Position numbers and translations under genes: made by a program. The notes under the pieces were generated by a model, which ran no database searches, was not told where the DNA came from, and saw nothing but the letters and a program-made list of their open reading frames with translations. From positions 1 to 64,000 of the forward strand of contig JALLBK010000052.1 of NCBI GenBank assembly GCA_036940085.1: DNA of 64,000 bases, read 5' to 3'. Of the stretch, positions 12,256 through 22,651 are shown piece by piece (position 1 is the stretch's first letter; every line of letters starts with the position of its first letter). This stretch comes from Discostella pseudostelligera. Lineage: Eukaryota > Bacillariophyta > Thalassiosirophyceae > Thalassiosirales > Thalassiosiraceae.

Positions 12256-13509
12256 TCAAGCCCCCCTTGTCACTACAGGATTAAACCCCTGATGCAACAA
12301 AGCTTGTGTCGCCATGCTATCCATAGAATTACGTTGTGGTGGCACATTTAAGCTCTGAGGGTTTATACCTGACATGGTAAGTCGTTGCAAGATCATATTC
12401 TGCTCTTGCTGCGCCAGCCAATTCTTTTGCTGGAGCATGGTGTTGTACTTCGCGAGCAGTGACTGCGAAGGGTCTAAATTGTTGACATTGCCAACCTGTC
12501 CCATGAGCTGGCTGTCAATAGAAAACGCAGAGGGGTTAAAGTTTCCTCCCATTCGTGCCAAGGCATTTATCTGAGAAAAATTTCCACCCATTCCTCCACC
12601 CGCCAAAGCCGATAACTGGTGACGATGAAGCAACATCTGTTGCTCCACCACCTGCTGCTGCTGCTGTCGCTGCTCATCCTCAAGCAAAATCTTTCTCATC
12701 TCGGGAGCACGTTGCCTGAGCGCTTGTGATGTCTTCTCGCGAGCATAATCGTCACCGATTTCGAACCACAGGTCCTTCTTCTCGTCCTTCTTGAGAAACC
12801 GCCCATTCATCTGGCGAATGGCACGCACAATGGAACGAGATATGGTCGGCTTGTCGTTCTTCTTTGCCTTCAGATATGCACGACGATTGGCATTGACTAG
12901 GTCGCGGAAGCGACGGTTGCCTGGATGGACGTTGGTGCCACCGCCACGACCACATAGGACATCGTTGACCGAGTAGAATTTGATGCCTTCATAGGAGGCC
13001 GCCACGTCTTGATCGGATGAAGGAACTACTTCCGTGGCACTTGGCGATTCGTTGCCACGGTTGTTGTTGCTGCTGCTGCTGCTGCGGTTTGAAGCATCCT
13101 TGTCATTGTCAGTATTGTCTTCCTTGATCTTGAGGGAAGGCATGCCTTTACCAGCACAGTCATTACCATTGGAACGCATGGTAGATCGAGGTTCTTGGTC
13201 GTCTTCAGAGACTTCCACAAAACGATTGGTGCCCGGGTGCTGCATCATCACTTGTGTCCTGGCTTGGGCACTCGCTCCTGCAGATGAACTGCCTGGGAAC
13301 GAAGTGGAGGAGCCAGCACTGCCTCCGCGGACGTCGGGCCCCCGACAAAAAGAGTCGATGCTGCTCGTCGTGCTGAACTTATTTTCTTGCTGGCTGTTTA
13401 GACACTGAGCCTTGGCCGTGTCGGACGATCCTCCGAAGGAAGAGGTGTCGTTAAGGTTTATCCAGCCTTCGCCGCTGCCCTTAGTGCTGTTTGCATTGGT
13501 AGCATCCAT
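12256..13509 (-). CDS. DUF6824-domain protein (stramenopile family)
   Basis: A single exon of 417 residues. The core (about residues 180-270) reads NDVLCGRGGGTNVHPGNRRF, then RAYLKAKK, SIVRAIRQMNGRFLKK and DLWFEIGDDYAREKTSQALRQRAP. This is the DUF6824 signature, abundant in diatoms and rare elsewhere. The basic, helix-rich core between long Ser/Asn/Gln-rich flanks looks like a nuclear DNA- or chromatin-binding factor, but no biochemical role is established to my knowledge. A Gln-rich helix and a Met/Asn/Gln tail follow. The start ATG lies in a GATGATCGATGATCGATGATGG run. The family is clear; the function is not. Confidence 0.85.
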   Translation of the reverse strand: MDATNANSTKGSGEGWINLNDTSSFGGSSDTAKAQCLNSQQENKFSTTSSIDSFCRGPDVRGGSAGSSTSFPGSSSAGASAQARTQVMMQHPGTNRFVEVSEDDQEPRSTMRSNGNDCAGKGMPSLKIKEDNTDNDKDASNRSSSSSNNNRGNESPSATEVVPSSDQDVAASYEGIKFYSVNDVLCGRGGGTNVHPGNRRFRDLVNANRRAYLKAKKNDKPTISRSIVRAIRQMNGRFLKKDEKKDLWFEIGDDYAREKTSQALRQRAPEMRKILLEDEQRQQQQQVVEQQMLLHRHQLSALAGGGMGGNFSQINALARMGGNFNPSAFSIDSQLMGQVGNVNNLDPSQSLLAKYNTMLQQKNWLAQQEQNMILQRLTMSGINPQSLNVPPQRNSMDSMATQALLHQGFNPVVTRGA

Positions 13510-14652
13510 GATGATGATCGATGATCGATGATGGTAATGTGTAGGAAGAATTGGAAATAGTTAATAGTGTCGGTCTTGATCTCGCTCATATCACTGCGAA
13601 ATGTGCCTCGCCAGCAGCACATAAGCAAATCGTTGTGTCGTTATGCCGGTGTTGCACAACAACTTGGCTCTGGGCTCTGGGTTGAACGAAATAATGCTCA
13701 GCGACAAGCCAAGAGAACCCAGATTGAACTTCAACCTGAGTGTGAGTTTGAATTTGAATTTTGATGTTTAGGTTGAGTTGTTCTTCAAGGGCGAGAGATC
13801 CGTTCCTACTCGTTCCATACTTTTGAAGAAAGGGACATCAAACATCAACTTAATGTCGTCGAGGGTCATAGCTGGAACAGTCACGAAAGGTTAGGGAAAA
13901 AATCTCGAGGTCTTCGAAGATCCGAGGACAAATTACCTGTAATTTACCAGTTCCTACTTCATAGTCTGTGTAGAATCAAGACACCCCTCTCATGCGCTCA
14001 CGTAGAACGCGAGAGCGACATCAGAGCTCTGGTTTTGAACAGGACAGGGCGGGTGCTCTGCGCGAGGTGTATCTTTCTAGTTCATCATGGAAATTCTACC
14101 TTTTCGCTGTGTCTTTTACGTGCGTTCTACCCTGTTCTACCTTTTTTGGTACTCCTAGAATTTCCTACCTCTCACGTGGGAGGAGGGCAACTCAACAAGC
14201 AATTTCTAGCAATTTTGTGCGGTGCGGTAAAATGGGAGGTGAAAATTCTACCACCCACGTAGAAGATCCATTACTCTCAAATGTTTTAGTTCCGACGTAT
14301 GTAGAGGCAGCCTACTCGTCTACTAATTCCACACGTACGTAGGAGACGGTGGCCAGACAACGATGAGCCATCTCTCATCTCTCACATCGCGGAGTATTTT
14401 GTATTTTTCAATTCCATCGATGAATGGAATGTCCCGAGTGAGGACTGATAATGGACCTCTTCCTCTTCGTTATTGCAAGCAATAATTGGCACCGTATTAG
14501 ATAGATTAATATATGATAAGATAATGAAAGAATTAATGAAAAAGTCTATTTAACTAAGAAGTTATTGTCTTCTGTGTATTGACCAAGTTGATAGAAGACA
14601 TAATTATCTGCGTTTCTATGTAAAAAAATACTGCCAAAGGTTAGATATTATT

Positions 14653-14725
14653 GAAGTTACGGCTCGGCAAAAATCGATATTGCGATGATGTGTTTCAGAG
14701 CTAAAGTTTGCCGAGCCATAACTTC
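14653..14725. other. 19-bp inverted repeat, possible structured RNA or MITE remnant
   Basis: GAAGTTACGGCTCGGCAAA at 14653-14671 and TTTGCCGAGCCATAACTTC at 14707-14725 are reverse complements with one mismatch, around a 35-base loop. The stem is GC-rich inside an AT-rich gap, and no gene explains it. It could be a hairpin RNA, a terminator-like structure or the remains of a small inverted-repeat element. Confidence 0.6.
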
Positions 14726-15101
14726 GACAATTTTGGTTCAATCATGTTGGTTGTTGTGTAGTAGAAATGTAGCTCATGATATAATTTAAATCCGATAGAG
14801 TCGAGGGGATATATGGAGAAGATCATGATATCCATATTTGCATTGGCATGGAGTATTGGCTGATTCCATCATCAAAACTTCTCTGATCCATTACTTCATC
14901 AATATTGAACCTCTGGCGTCAGTTATTGAACAAAAATGTTGTCATTGATAGAATCTTCCTACAGTGAAGTCAAGGAGATACGATGATAGCAGAATCACAT
15001 TCATATTCGTTTCGTCATGTGGCAATATTGTGGTGGTGACGAGGAGTTCAGCCAACTCTCACTTGTCCAAAACTTCGTGAATATCCGTCCATTTTTGACA
15101 A

Positions 15102-15275
15102 TTATTGCATTTCCTTGTAGCCTATTGCGTAGTCTATCAGAGACCAAGCGGTTGGAAGGGTAGGGAGTGTGGGGTCGGAGATAATGCTGTTGGCAGCGGC
15201 GGCCATGGTTCGACGAGCGACGATGTTGGCAAAGCGCCATGGTGAATGTTGTGTGTTGTGCGTGGTGACAGACAT
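15102..15275 (-). CDS. Possible small protein, 57 residues
   Basis: A short frame from the ATG at 15275 encodes a basic N terminus (MSVTTHNTQHSPWRFANIVARR), an Ala-rich stretch and a terminus reading TAWSLIDYAIGYKEMQ. Composition looks protein-like and would suit a small organelle protein. I recognise no family, and nothing else supports expression. Confidence 0.25.
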   Translation of the reverse strand: MSVTTHNTQHSPWRFANIVARRTMAAAANSIISDPTLPTLPTAWSLIDYAIGYKEMQ

Positions 15276-15721
15276 TGTGGTGGCGGAAAGATTGTCTCTG
15301 TAGGACTGAATGAACTCCGCCACATGTAGACTCACAATACTTCTCTACATAGGAATACATTCTACAAAAAAGGTAGAATTTCATGTAGACAGACGGACTG
15401 GCAACATCATCAATCTTGATTCTTCCCATCATCGCATCAGCATCACTGCAAAGGTAGGAGTATGTAATAACCAATAGGCAATCTTTTGTCAAATCAAGAT
15501 AATTATATCAGACATTAAAGTAGGTTCAGTCGAATGCTTTGGGGCATAATATTCTATTGTTTCACATCCAGTTTCTCTTGAACACCAAAATGAATACCAG
15601 TCGCCGTCATGTTTGTCATGATTTCAGGTTATGCTTCACGCTTCTGAGGATTTTATGAACTTTCTGCATCATCTTCTATCGAAATTGAAAATACTGTGTT
15701 TGAATGACATCCAAATCCTCT

Positions 15722-16501
15722 CTATCCTATCGATGCCCGCATGAGCAGCCTTGCAAATAGGCGATCATCCACAATCTCAACATCGTCGAGGAAATTTCCG
15801 TCACTTCCAGAAAGGAGTACGTGCGGCATGAGCTTCGCCGCCAGTACATGCTTGCATGTTACAACCGTATTTAGTGATGAAGATAGTGGCATTTGATGAC
15901 AATGCCGTCGACCGCCATGACCACCTCCCGTGATTATATTCTGAAAAAAGGATCGACAGGTACAGTGAGCGCTACCGCGAATGCCAGCACCACAATCGAT
16001 ACTGCCAAAGCCACGCCGATCCAACCGTGGAACGAGACAAAGGTAGTAATCATCACGCATAGTTTTCCCGCTCGGTAGTTCCGCGGTAGAAGACGGTACT
16101 ATCTTCGTTGTCGAGCCATGTTGTTTCCGGAATAGTATGGCCTCGCGTCCGGATCGCTTTGCACGTATTCTTCGTATCGTTGCTGCTGGGCCATCATCGC
16201 CTACTACTACTTGAGATGGTGATCTCCCCCGATTGTCGTCAAGTAACGCAAGGGCGTTCTCGAGAAGTGTGCCCCCCCTCCCGCCGCCGCGATGGTCGTA
16301 CCCAAGCAGCTCATCGGCGACGCGTAGGACAAGATCTTGCCGCCTCGTCGGCGTCTCATCGTCGTGCGCTATCTCGTTCACGTCGGCGAGGGGTGAGAGC
16401 GATGATAGGAAATCGTCCAGTAAATGTAGTGGATGATTTGTCGCGCACCGCGACATCGTACTATTGTTGATGTCGACGTCGTCGTCGGACTTTGTCATCA
16501 T
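15722..16501 (-). CDS. SWIM zinc-finger protein, SWS1/ZSWIM7-like
   Basis: A single exon of 259 residues, starting at the ATG at 16501; two in-frame codons upstream lack an ATG. The C-terminal part carries a SWIM finger: CTCRSFF, a Gly/His-rich insert, then TCKHVLAAKL. This CxC...CxH pattern, followed by a DDRLFARLL helix, matches the SWS1/ZSWIM7 layout. Those proteins form the Shu complex with RAD51 paralogs and promote homologous recombination. The N-terminal half has a helical repeat (LLDDFLSSL, ENALALLDD) and basic patches. The spacer between the Cys pair and CKH is longer than in the human protein. A TTCCCGCC site lies at 16639-16646, 140 bases upstream. Confidence 0.6.
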   Translation of the reverse strand: MMTKSDDDVDINNSTMSRCATNHPLHLLDDFLSSLSPLADVNEIAHDDETPTRRQDLVLRVADELLGYDHRGGGRGGTLLENALALLDDNRGRSPSQVVVGDDGPAATIRRIRAKRSGREAILFRKQHGSTTKIVPSSTAELPSGKTMRDDYYLCLVPRLDRRGFGSIDCGAGIRGSAHCTCRSFFQNIITGGGHGGRRHCHQMPLSSSLNTVVTCKHVLAAKLMPHVLLSGSDGNFLDDVEIVDDRLFARLLMRASIG

Positions 16502-17162
16502 TGTCACTCTCGTCGTCGCTTAGTGTTTTTGTCACTCAGTCTGTTGAGTGCTTTTGGATTGCTTTGAAGGCTGTGGTTGGCGCGCGGCTAGTTCGGGGGG
16601 GAAAAGGGGGGAACTTTTCTGCAGCGAATCTTCTGGCTTTCCCGCCAGATTTTTGTACCCACTACAGCCACTACCCGGACGAGTTGGCCGCGTTGGATGG
16701 AGGTGCGTGGAGCAGCAGGATGCAAGGAAGGCAGCCCGTCATCTCTAGAGAGAGAGAGAGAGAGAGAGAAGACGATGATCATTCATTCCACCGTCAATAA
16801 CTAAGCATGATTTCCCTGGCGCAAGCAGATATCGCACCAGAGTTCAATTGTTCTATCAAAAAGTATTTTAGTCAACACAATTGATCCAAGATCGGGGGGT
16901 CGGGGTGCGATAACCCTCACTACAGCCCTCCACCATGATTCGTCGAAACTCCCGATAAGAGAGAGTGAATTGCCGTGTTTCATCCTATGCTTGTTCACCG
17001 TGCTTTCTTTCAAAGAATACCCTGTCTTCTCGGCGACACAACCACATCATCACACAAGCCGTCTCCTACCCTATTTCCGTCACACACACAAACCTTCCAA
17101 CTCCAATAACAACATCCATCTCTGTTTCTACTCTACTTAATGTCCCTCACTCTCTCATTATT
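16502..17162. other. Intergenic, SWIM gene to mitochondrial protein
   Basis: It contains the E2F-like TTCCCGCC at 16639-16646 and an (AG)n run at about 16747-16770. The remainder includes the 3' flank of the split mitochondrial gene. No gene is supported. Confidence 0.5.
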
Positions 17163-18138
17163 TTACTTCTTCGTCTCCACAACCCTCTGCCCAAACTCAT
17201 CCAACCGCACCCACTCACCCGTCTTTTCATCGACAAACTCAGTCCACTCACAATTCTGTGGAATCAACCCCTCATACAGCTTGGGATCATTGAGTGCCCA
17301 TCCCTCACGTCCTACAACATCGGTGACCGTCTCGCCTTGGGCCTCGAGTATCTCTTCCACTTCGGCACCAGGTCGGAGTGCCAAGTGTTCACACTCGACA
17401 ATGAGGGGTGGTTCCGTAAATTGATGGAGGGGTGGTGGAGAGGAGAGGGTCCATTCGAGGGAGTCGGTGATGAGTGGAACGACGACATTTTCACCCTGGG
17501 AGAAGGTGGCGAAGGTGCAACGAGAGAGGGTTGCCTTGCTGCTAACGCCATTGGATGCTAATGGAAGGATACGGTCGGTAGGCGAAGATGGATGTAGTGA
17601 CAATTATTAATTGTGTAGACGAAAATGAAATTAAGAGTGGATCGGTGGGCGGGGGTCGGGATTGAAGAAAAAGACGAAGAGAGTTAGGGAAATTAATTAT
17701 AAAAGTACTCATGCATGACAAAGGAAATAAGTACCCCCCACCCGTCGTGAAGAGCCTGCTGGCCAGCGACGACCCCCCCCCCCCCAAAAAACTTGTACTG
17801 TCACTTCGCCATTCGCCATCGGAGGAGAGACCGAATAAAGAGAATGCAGGGCCGGGCCAAAAATCGACGACGATAAAATTTTCCCCAAACTAATCCACCC
17901 GCAGCGACATCTACATACCCACACCATCAAGTCGCCGGGTCGCCACCATCACTACCCACCGACCGACCAACCCACCCAAAACAAATCGAGATCATATTTC
18001 ATCGCCGCCACCACCGCACCAAAAACACACCACCCCCGCCGGCATCATTATCTTACCTCGAGAAACAGAAGCACCCGCGGCGGCGGCACGTCGTGCCAAT
18101 AGTGGACGGGCTACCGATCGAAGAAACATGGTGGCCAT
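17163..18138 (-). CDS. Mitochondrial-targeted protein of unknown function, two exons
   Basis: I join exon 1 (18138-18057) to exon 2 (17557-17163). The donor is CGAG|GTAAGA, the acceptor is CCATTAG, phase is 1, and the product has 158 residues. Exon 1 alone encodes a classical presequence, MATMFLRSVARPLLARRAAAAG, Arg- and Ala-rich and free of acids. The mature part is acidic and soluble, with FATFSQGENVVVPL, PPLIVECEHLALRPGAE, GREGWALNDPKLYEG and a C terminus GEWVRLDEFGQRVVE. I do not recognise the family; a respiratory-chain accessory subunit or assembly factor would fit the size and targeting. The intron is 499 nt, unusually long here, and contains a poly-C run. Confidence 0.6.
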
Positions 18139-18500
18139 GTGGTTGCGATGATCGTCGTTGAGTTGAGTTAGGTTGAGTTGGTGTGGTGGCGGCGGTCTGT
18201 GTCTGTGGTTCGTAGTCTGTATGGTATCGTACACTTATGTTGTTGTGGCCGTGTCGCCAATAGGGATCTGTTGTCTGTCTGGCGTCGGGGATTTTTCGCT
18301 TTCGCGGGCATTGGCGGGAGAATCTTTCGCGGGCATTTGGCAGACTTGCCCCCTTTTCCCATGTGGCGGCGGCAAAATACTCCGGCACCCGGCCCCTGCT
18401 GCATCTGCATGTGCATGCTGCATGCACTCCGCAGTCGGCATGCAGCATCACTACCGACCATCGACCCCATCACCAACAAGAGATAAATAGAAGCAATCTC
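18139..18500. promoter_or_regulatory. Divergent promoter, mitochondrial protein and TAF5
   Basis: The word CTTTCGCGGGCATT occurs twice, about 25 bases apart (18299-18312 and 18324-18337), with GGCGGGAG between. These are E2F-like and lie 165-200 bases before the TAF5 start. The frame is open through part of the gap but lacks a better start than 18501. Confidence 0.45.
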
Positions 18501-21500
18501 ATGCCACCACGAGGATCTTCCCGAGCCACCTCCCGGCGAGGAGGAGCCGCCAAGAAGGACGATGAAGAGGGCACTACCGCTACCGCAGAGACTGGTGGTG
18601 CTCCTGGTGATGGTGTCAACATTGCCAGCATTAGAGGCGCCGGCATCAGTGGTACCGGTGTCAGTACCTCCTCCGCCAACAATACCAACATCAACATCAA
18701 TAGAAATGTCAATACCAACGTCAATGATAATGCCTTCGATACCGCTACCACTACAACTACTACCAGTAACAGAAAAGCATCCACCACCTCCTCCTCCACC
18801 TTCACCGATGAAGAATCACTAGTATTCGCCTACCTACACAAACATGGCCTCTCTCACGCAGCCTCCGAATTGCAATCAATCTTGAAAAGAAAGGAATTGG
18901 AACAGCTGGAGGAGGAGGATGATATTGAAGGAGGTGGATCAGAAGTGGATGGAAAGAAGCGTGTTCGAAACGAGGGTGAGAATGACGGTGATGCTAGAAA
19001 TCAGGGTGCTGGGAAGGAGGCAAAGAAATCCAAGCCTACATCAACGTTGCCACCCATTGATTATGATGTGGAAGAAGAGGAGGATAGTGCGGATGAGATG
19101 GAGGAAAATGGTAATGTCAACAAAGATGAAGAGGGGGGAGGTACTCCTACTGCTGGTGCTGCTCCTGGGGGTGCTGCTGCTGCTGTTGCTGCAGTTGGTA
19201 AAGCGAGCAACAGCAGTGGGGATCAAGTCACCGGTTCCACCACCGCAACCTCCAACAACAATACACTCCTCGCCTCTGCCACGGGGGGTGGATTTGGATA
19301 CGATCTCGATGCGGCACCCACCGTGGCACTTTGGGGTGCTAGTGCTAGTTGTAATGCACCACCATTATCCAAATCATATCTTCCTCCAGTGCAGATACGG
19401 GATGCATTTGCTCGTGAAATGCTGTCGTTGCAACGACAGGGAGGTGAAGGTGGTGGACTTTTACGACGTCCACGACGACGAGAGATGGACGGTGGTGGCG
19501 ATGGTGATGTCGATGGGAATGGTGTCGATGATAACAAGGAGGAAGATGGTGATGCAAATATGACAGATACTTCTGGCGGCGAAACGGACATTGAGAAAAC
19601 TACTACAAAAGAAAATGTTGAGGAGGGGGACGAGGAGGAAATTGAAGCGACATTATTTCGTGATGAGGCACGCAGATACATTGAGGGGTATACCAGCCTC
19701 ATGACTTGGATATTGACTTTGCCGGATGATCCTGCCAATCCCATTGTTACTGCACTTCCGGTGTTTGATGATGCCACTGCGGAGAATCCTACGAGGATGG
19801 GTAATAATTACTCTAATGTTGGTGGCGTCGGGAGTGAGGACAAGGGTGAGAAGGTTACCAACGCAGGAGGAGTGGATCAAAACCCCACCACCGCAGCTGC
19901 TATGTCCATTACTAGGGATGACAACGACAAGATGGATGTTGACAATGATTCGGAAACCAATCTTCAAAATCGAACAACGGACGTAACAACGAAATCCTCA
20001 TCGCACATCCCTCACGAAGGACTGGCTACTCTCGTCAAGCACTCCCTCGTGGAGGCTGGATACTACGGCACAACAACGACCAAGATACCAACATCTAATC
20101 TTACCCTACCCCTCGGTGCGTCATTGGCCATCCCGTCGGCATCATCCTTCCATTACGATCCACTATTGCTCCCACCCTCGGTGAAGCCGGAATTACTGGC
20201 ACTCTCCTTCCCGCTATTGGTGCACACTTACTGCGAATTGCTTGCGGTCGGCCTTGAGCACACATCATTGGCATTTTTAGATACCTATCGTCATCTCTAT
20301 GAGGCCACATACCCTAATGAATTATCAGACCTGGACCACTGTCGCTCGACCCAATGTATTGTGGAATTGAACAATGATGTTATTGCTCGCAGTGTCTTAC
20401 TCTCCGAAATGCGTGTACTGAGTTCTCAATTCCCGCTGGTAAAACGAAAGCTAAGTGAAATCGAACGGGAGTACGAGCAAGTGAAATCCAAGACCGCTCG
20501 ATCAGACAAGGAAGAGAAATTACTCCAATATCATGATAGGAGGGTGGCCAAGTATAATAATACACTTTCATGGACGCATGATAAGTTCATCGATCTATCC
20601 TCGAGGAATGAAGCGCTCAGTAAGAAGCTTCTGGCACTACCCTTTTTGCGTCGCGTGCGAGCATTTAAGTGGAATATTACCATCTCGACGGCATCGTTCG
20701 AGGCGCTTACGAGCTTTGTTAGTTCGAGGGATGATTTGCTACCGATGAGTGCATTGCTCCAGAGTCGATGCCATTTGATTGTTGAGCGAAGGGATCCGTT
20801 GCCATTTTGTCCCCCGGCTGTACTGGATGACATCATGGACGTGAACAAGAAGGATGGAGAGAAAGACAATAGTGTCAGGTGGGCAGCTCCCATCCATCCA
20901 GTTGCACGTGCCATCGAGGCTGGTGACGACCTTGCTGCTAATGGTGTTACCGGTAGTGAGCCACCACACAGATTGCCTCGTTCGATACTGACACACTCAG
21001 AGGCATTGCCATATCCAAAGATCCGATTGGAAGATGGTGATGATACCAATGATGGGGAAGCTCGCGCTGCTGTAGAATTTAATAGGGCTCTGCTGATTAA
21101 TGGGTTTCGGCGATTGGAGGCATTGGAGTTGAAGCAGGAGTATGAGGCAGGAATGCTCCCGTGTTCGGGTCCCACGAGGCAGGTTCATATCGCAGATGCA
21201 CTCAAACCATCGATACTTTTGGCAACTATATGCTCTTCATCATCAGCTACACAATCAGAAGCCGATGTCGGTGCCGGTCCCGCCGCCGATACAACGTGGA
21301 TTGAACCCAACATTGGTGTCACCTCCGCATCTATCTGTCCCCCGGACGGCCGTAGGGTAGCGCTTGGGTGTGATGATGCCGCTGTTCGGATTTGGTCCTT
21401 GGATCGTTCAACCAAGAACGACAAATCACCCAACCAGAATGATCCAAGTGGTGCGTCATCAATGGGTGAACCATTCATCGTTCTATTGGGACACAAGAAC

Positions 21501-22596
21501 GGATTTCCAGTCTTTGATGTGGATTGGACGAGGAATGGCCGAACATTGCTGNGTTCTATTGGGACACAAGAACGGATTTCCAGTCTTTGATGTGGATTGG
21601 ACGAGGAATGGCCGAACATTGCTGAGTGCTGGCGGGGATGGAACTGTTCGGTTGTGGGACACTCAGGCCGTCGGGCCGTATGGAGAGTTGTCCAATGTTA
21701 CTGTGCATCAAAAGGGTGACTCTACTCATACCGTTGGAGGACCAACAAGTACCTCACTTAGCACGGTAATTGTTCCCGGATCCAAGGCCGAATCTCTTGT
21801 GAAAGTCGGAGGCGCGGCGCTATCGGTCTATCGAGGCCATGCGCCCTCTACGCCCGTCTGGGGAGTGGCGTCCGCTCCCTGTGGATACTACTTTGCTTCC
21901 GCTGGCTCGGATTACACGGCACGCATCTGGGCGACCGATCGCACCTCTCCCGTCCGCGTATTGAGTGGCCACGTAAGCCCAAGTGTTAATTGTGTAGCGT
22001 GGCACCCCAATTGCAACTATGTCATCACTGCCAGCGACGACAAGACGTGTCGAATGTTTGACATACAAACTGGACGATGTGTGAGGCTTCTTTCTGGTAG
22101 TACTCGGGGTTTGAATTTGGTACGCATTTCTCCATCAGGTCGATATGCCGCGGGTGCTGGATACGATGGTGTGGTCCGAATTTGGGATCTGGGCAATGGG
22201 CGGATGGTAAACCAACTTCGGCATGAAAATGCTTCTTCATCGCCCTCGAGTTATTCGGAGGGATTGATCCATGCCATGTCGTTCAGCTCATGTGGCGCCG
22301 CCCTGGCAGTCACAGGATCGGACTGTACCGTGCGTATTTGGGACGTTCGTGGAGCGGGCAACCACCTATCTAATCCAGACTATTTCGCTGCATCGCGTGG
22401 TCCTACGGCCACATCATCTTTCTGCAACGGTCTCTCCAGTGCAGCATCTAAACCTCAAATGGAACGCATGCCGGGAAGCGAAAGATCTCGTCCAGGAACA
22501 AGGGTACCTGCAAAGTTATTCAAGACGAACAATGTGTCCATACTCGACCTCAAATACACAAAACGTAATCTGTTGCTGGCTGTGGGCAACTATTAG
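18501..22596 (+). CDS. TAF5: TFIID/SAGA subunit TAF5 (frame broken by an assembly duplication)
   Basis: TAF5 is a core scaffold of TFIID, and of SAGA in some lineages. The start is the ATG at 18501 (MPPRGSS); the upstream frame lacks homology. Residues about 102-125 form a LisH motif (VFAYLHKHGLSHAASEL). A long acidic, Asn/Thr-rich insert follows. The TAF5 NTD2 region lies near residues 385-600 (ARRYIEGYTSLMTWIL; PLLVHTYCELLAVGL). WD40 repeats run to the C terminus, with blade ends reading VRLWD, ARIWA, CRMFD and VRIWD, and the chain stops at RRNLLLA-type KRNLLLAVGNY, as in other TAF5 proteins. The total is about 1,340 residues, against 700-800 typical, because of the insert. At 21480-21624 a 72-base segment is repeated around one N; the extra 73 bases shift the frame. 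Without them the WD40 frame is continuous. Confidence 0.9.
21480..21624 (+). repeat. 72-bp exact direct repeat around a single N (assembly join)
   Basis: Bases 21480-21551 and 21553-21624 are identical and flank one N at 21552. The duplicate lies in a WD40 blade of TAF5 and breaks the frame. An uncollapsed contig overlap explains it better than biology. Confidence 0.9.
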
Positions 22597-22651
22597 TGCT
22601 TCATTCGAGCATTATTTTACAATAAAGGAGTATCTATTCATACCAATTTGT

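Larger units (their letters stand above)
13510..15721. other. 2.2-kb gene-poor stretch
   Basis: No recognisable gene. TTCTACC and ACGTAGAA words recur (near 13998, 14093, 14116, 14126, 14245 and 14264). A small hairpin ATTCTAC-7nt-GTAGAAT lies at 15359-15379 and a long hairpin at 14653-14725, listed separately. AT content rises between 14480 and 15000. Open frames at 13992-14342 and 15001-15492 have no domain and odd composition. Confidence 0.5.

Noticed and set aside
13992..14342. 116-residue plus-strand frame
   Set aside because: No recognisable domain, no splice or promoter support, and it contains the recurring TTCTACC/ACGTAGAA words.
18168..18490. Overlapping frames on both strands before TAF5
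   Set aside because: They lie in a GC-rich divergent promoter, have no domain, and conflict with the exon 1/TAF5 arrangement.
21552..21624. TAF5 as a frameshifted pseudogene
   Set aside because: The break coincides with an N and an exact copy of the preceding 72 bases; the rest of the gene is intact.
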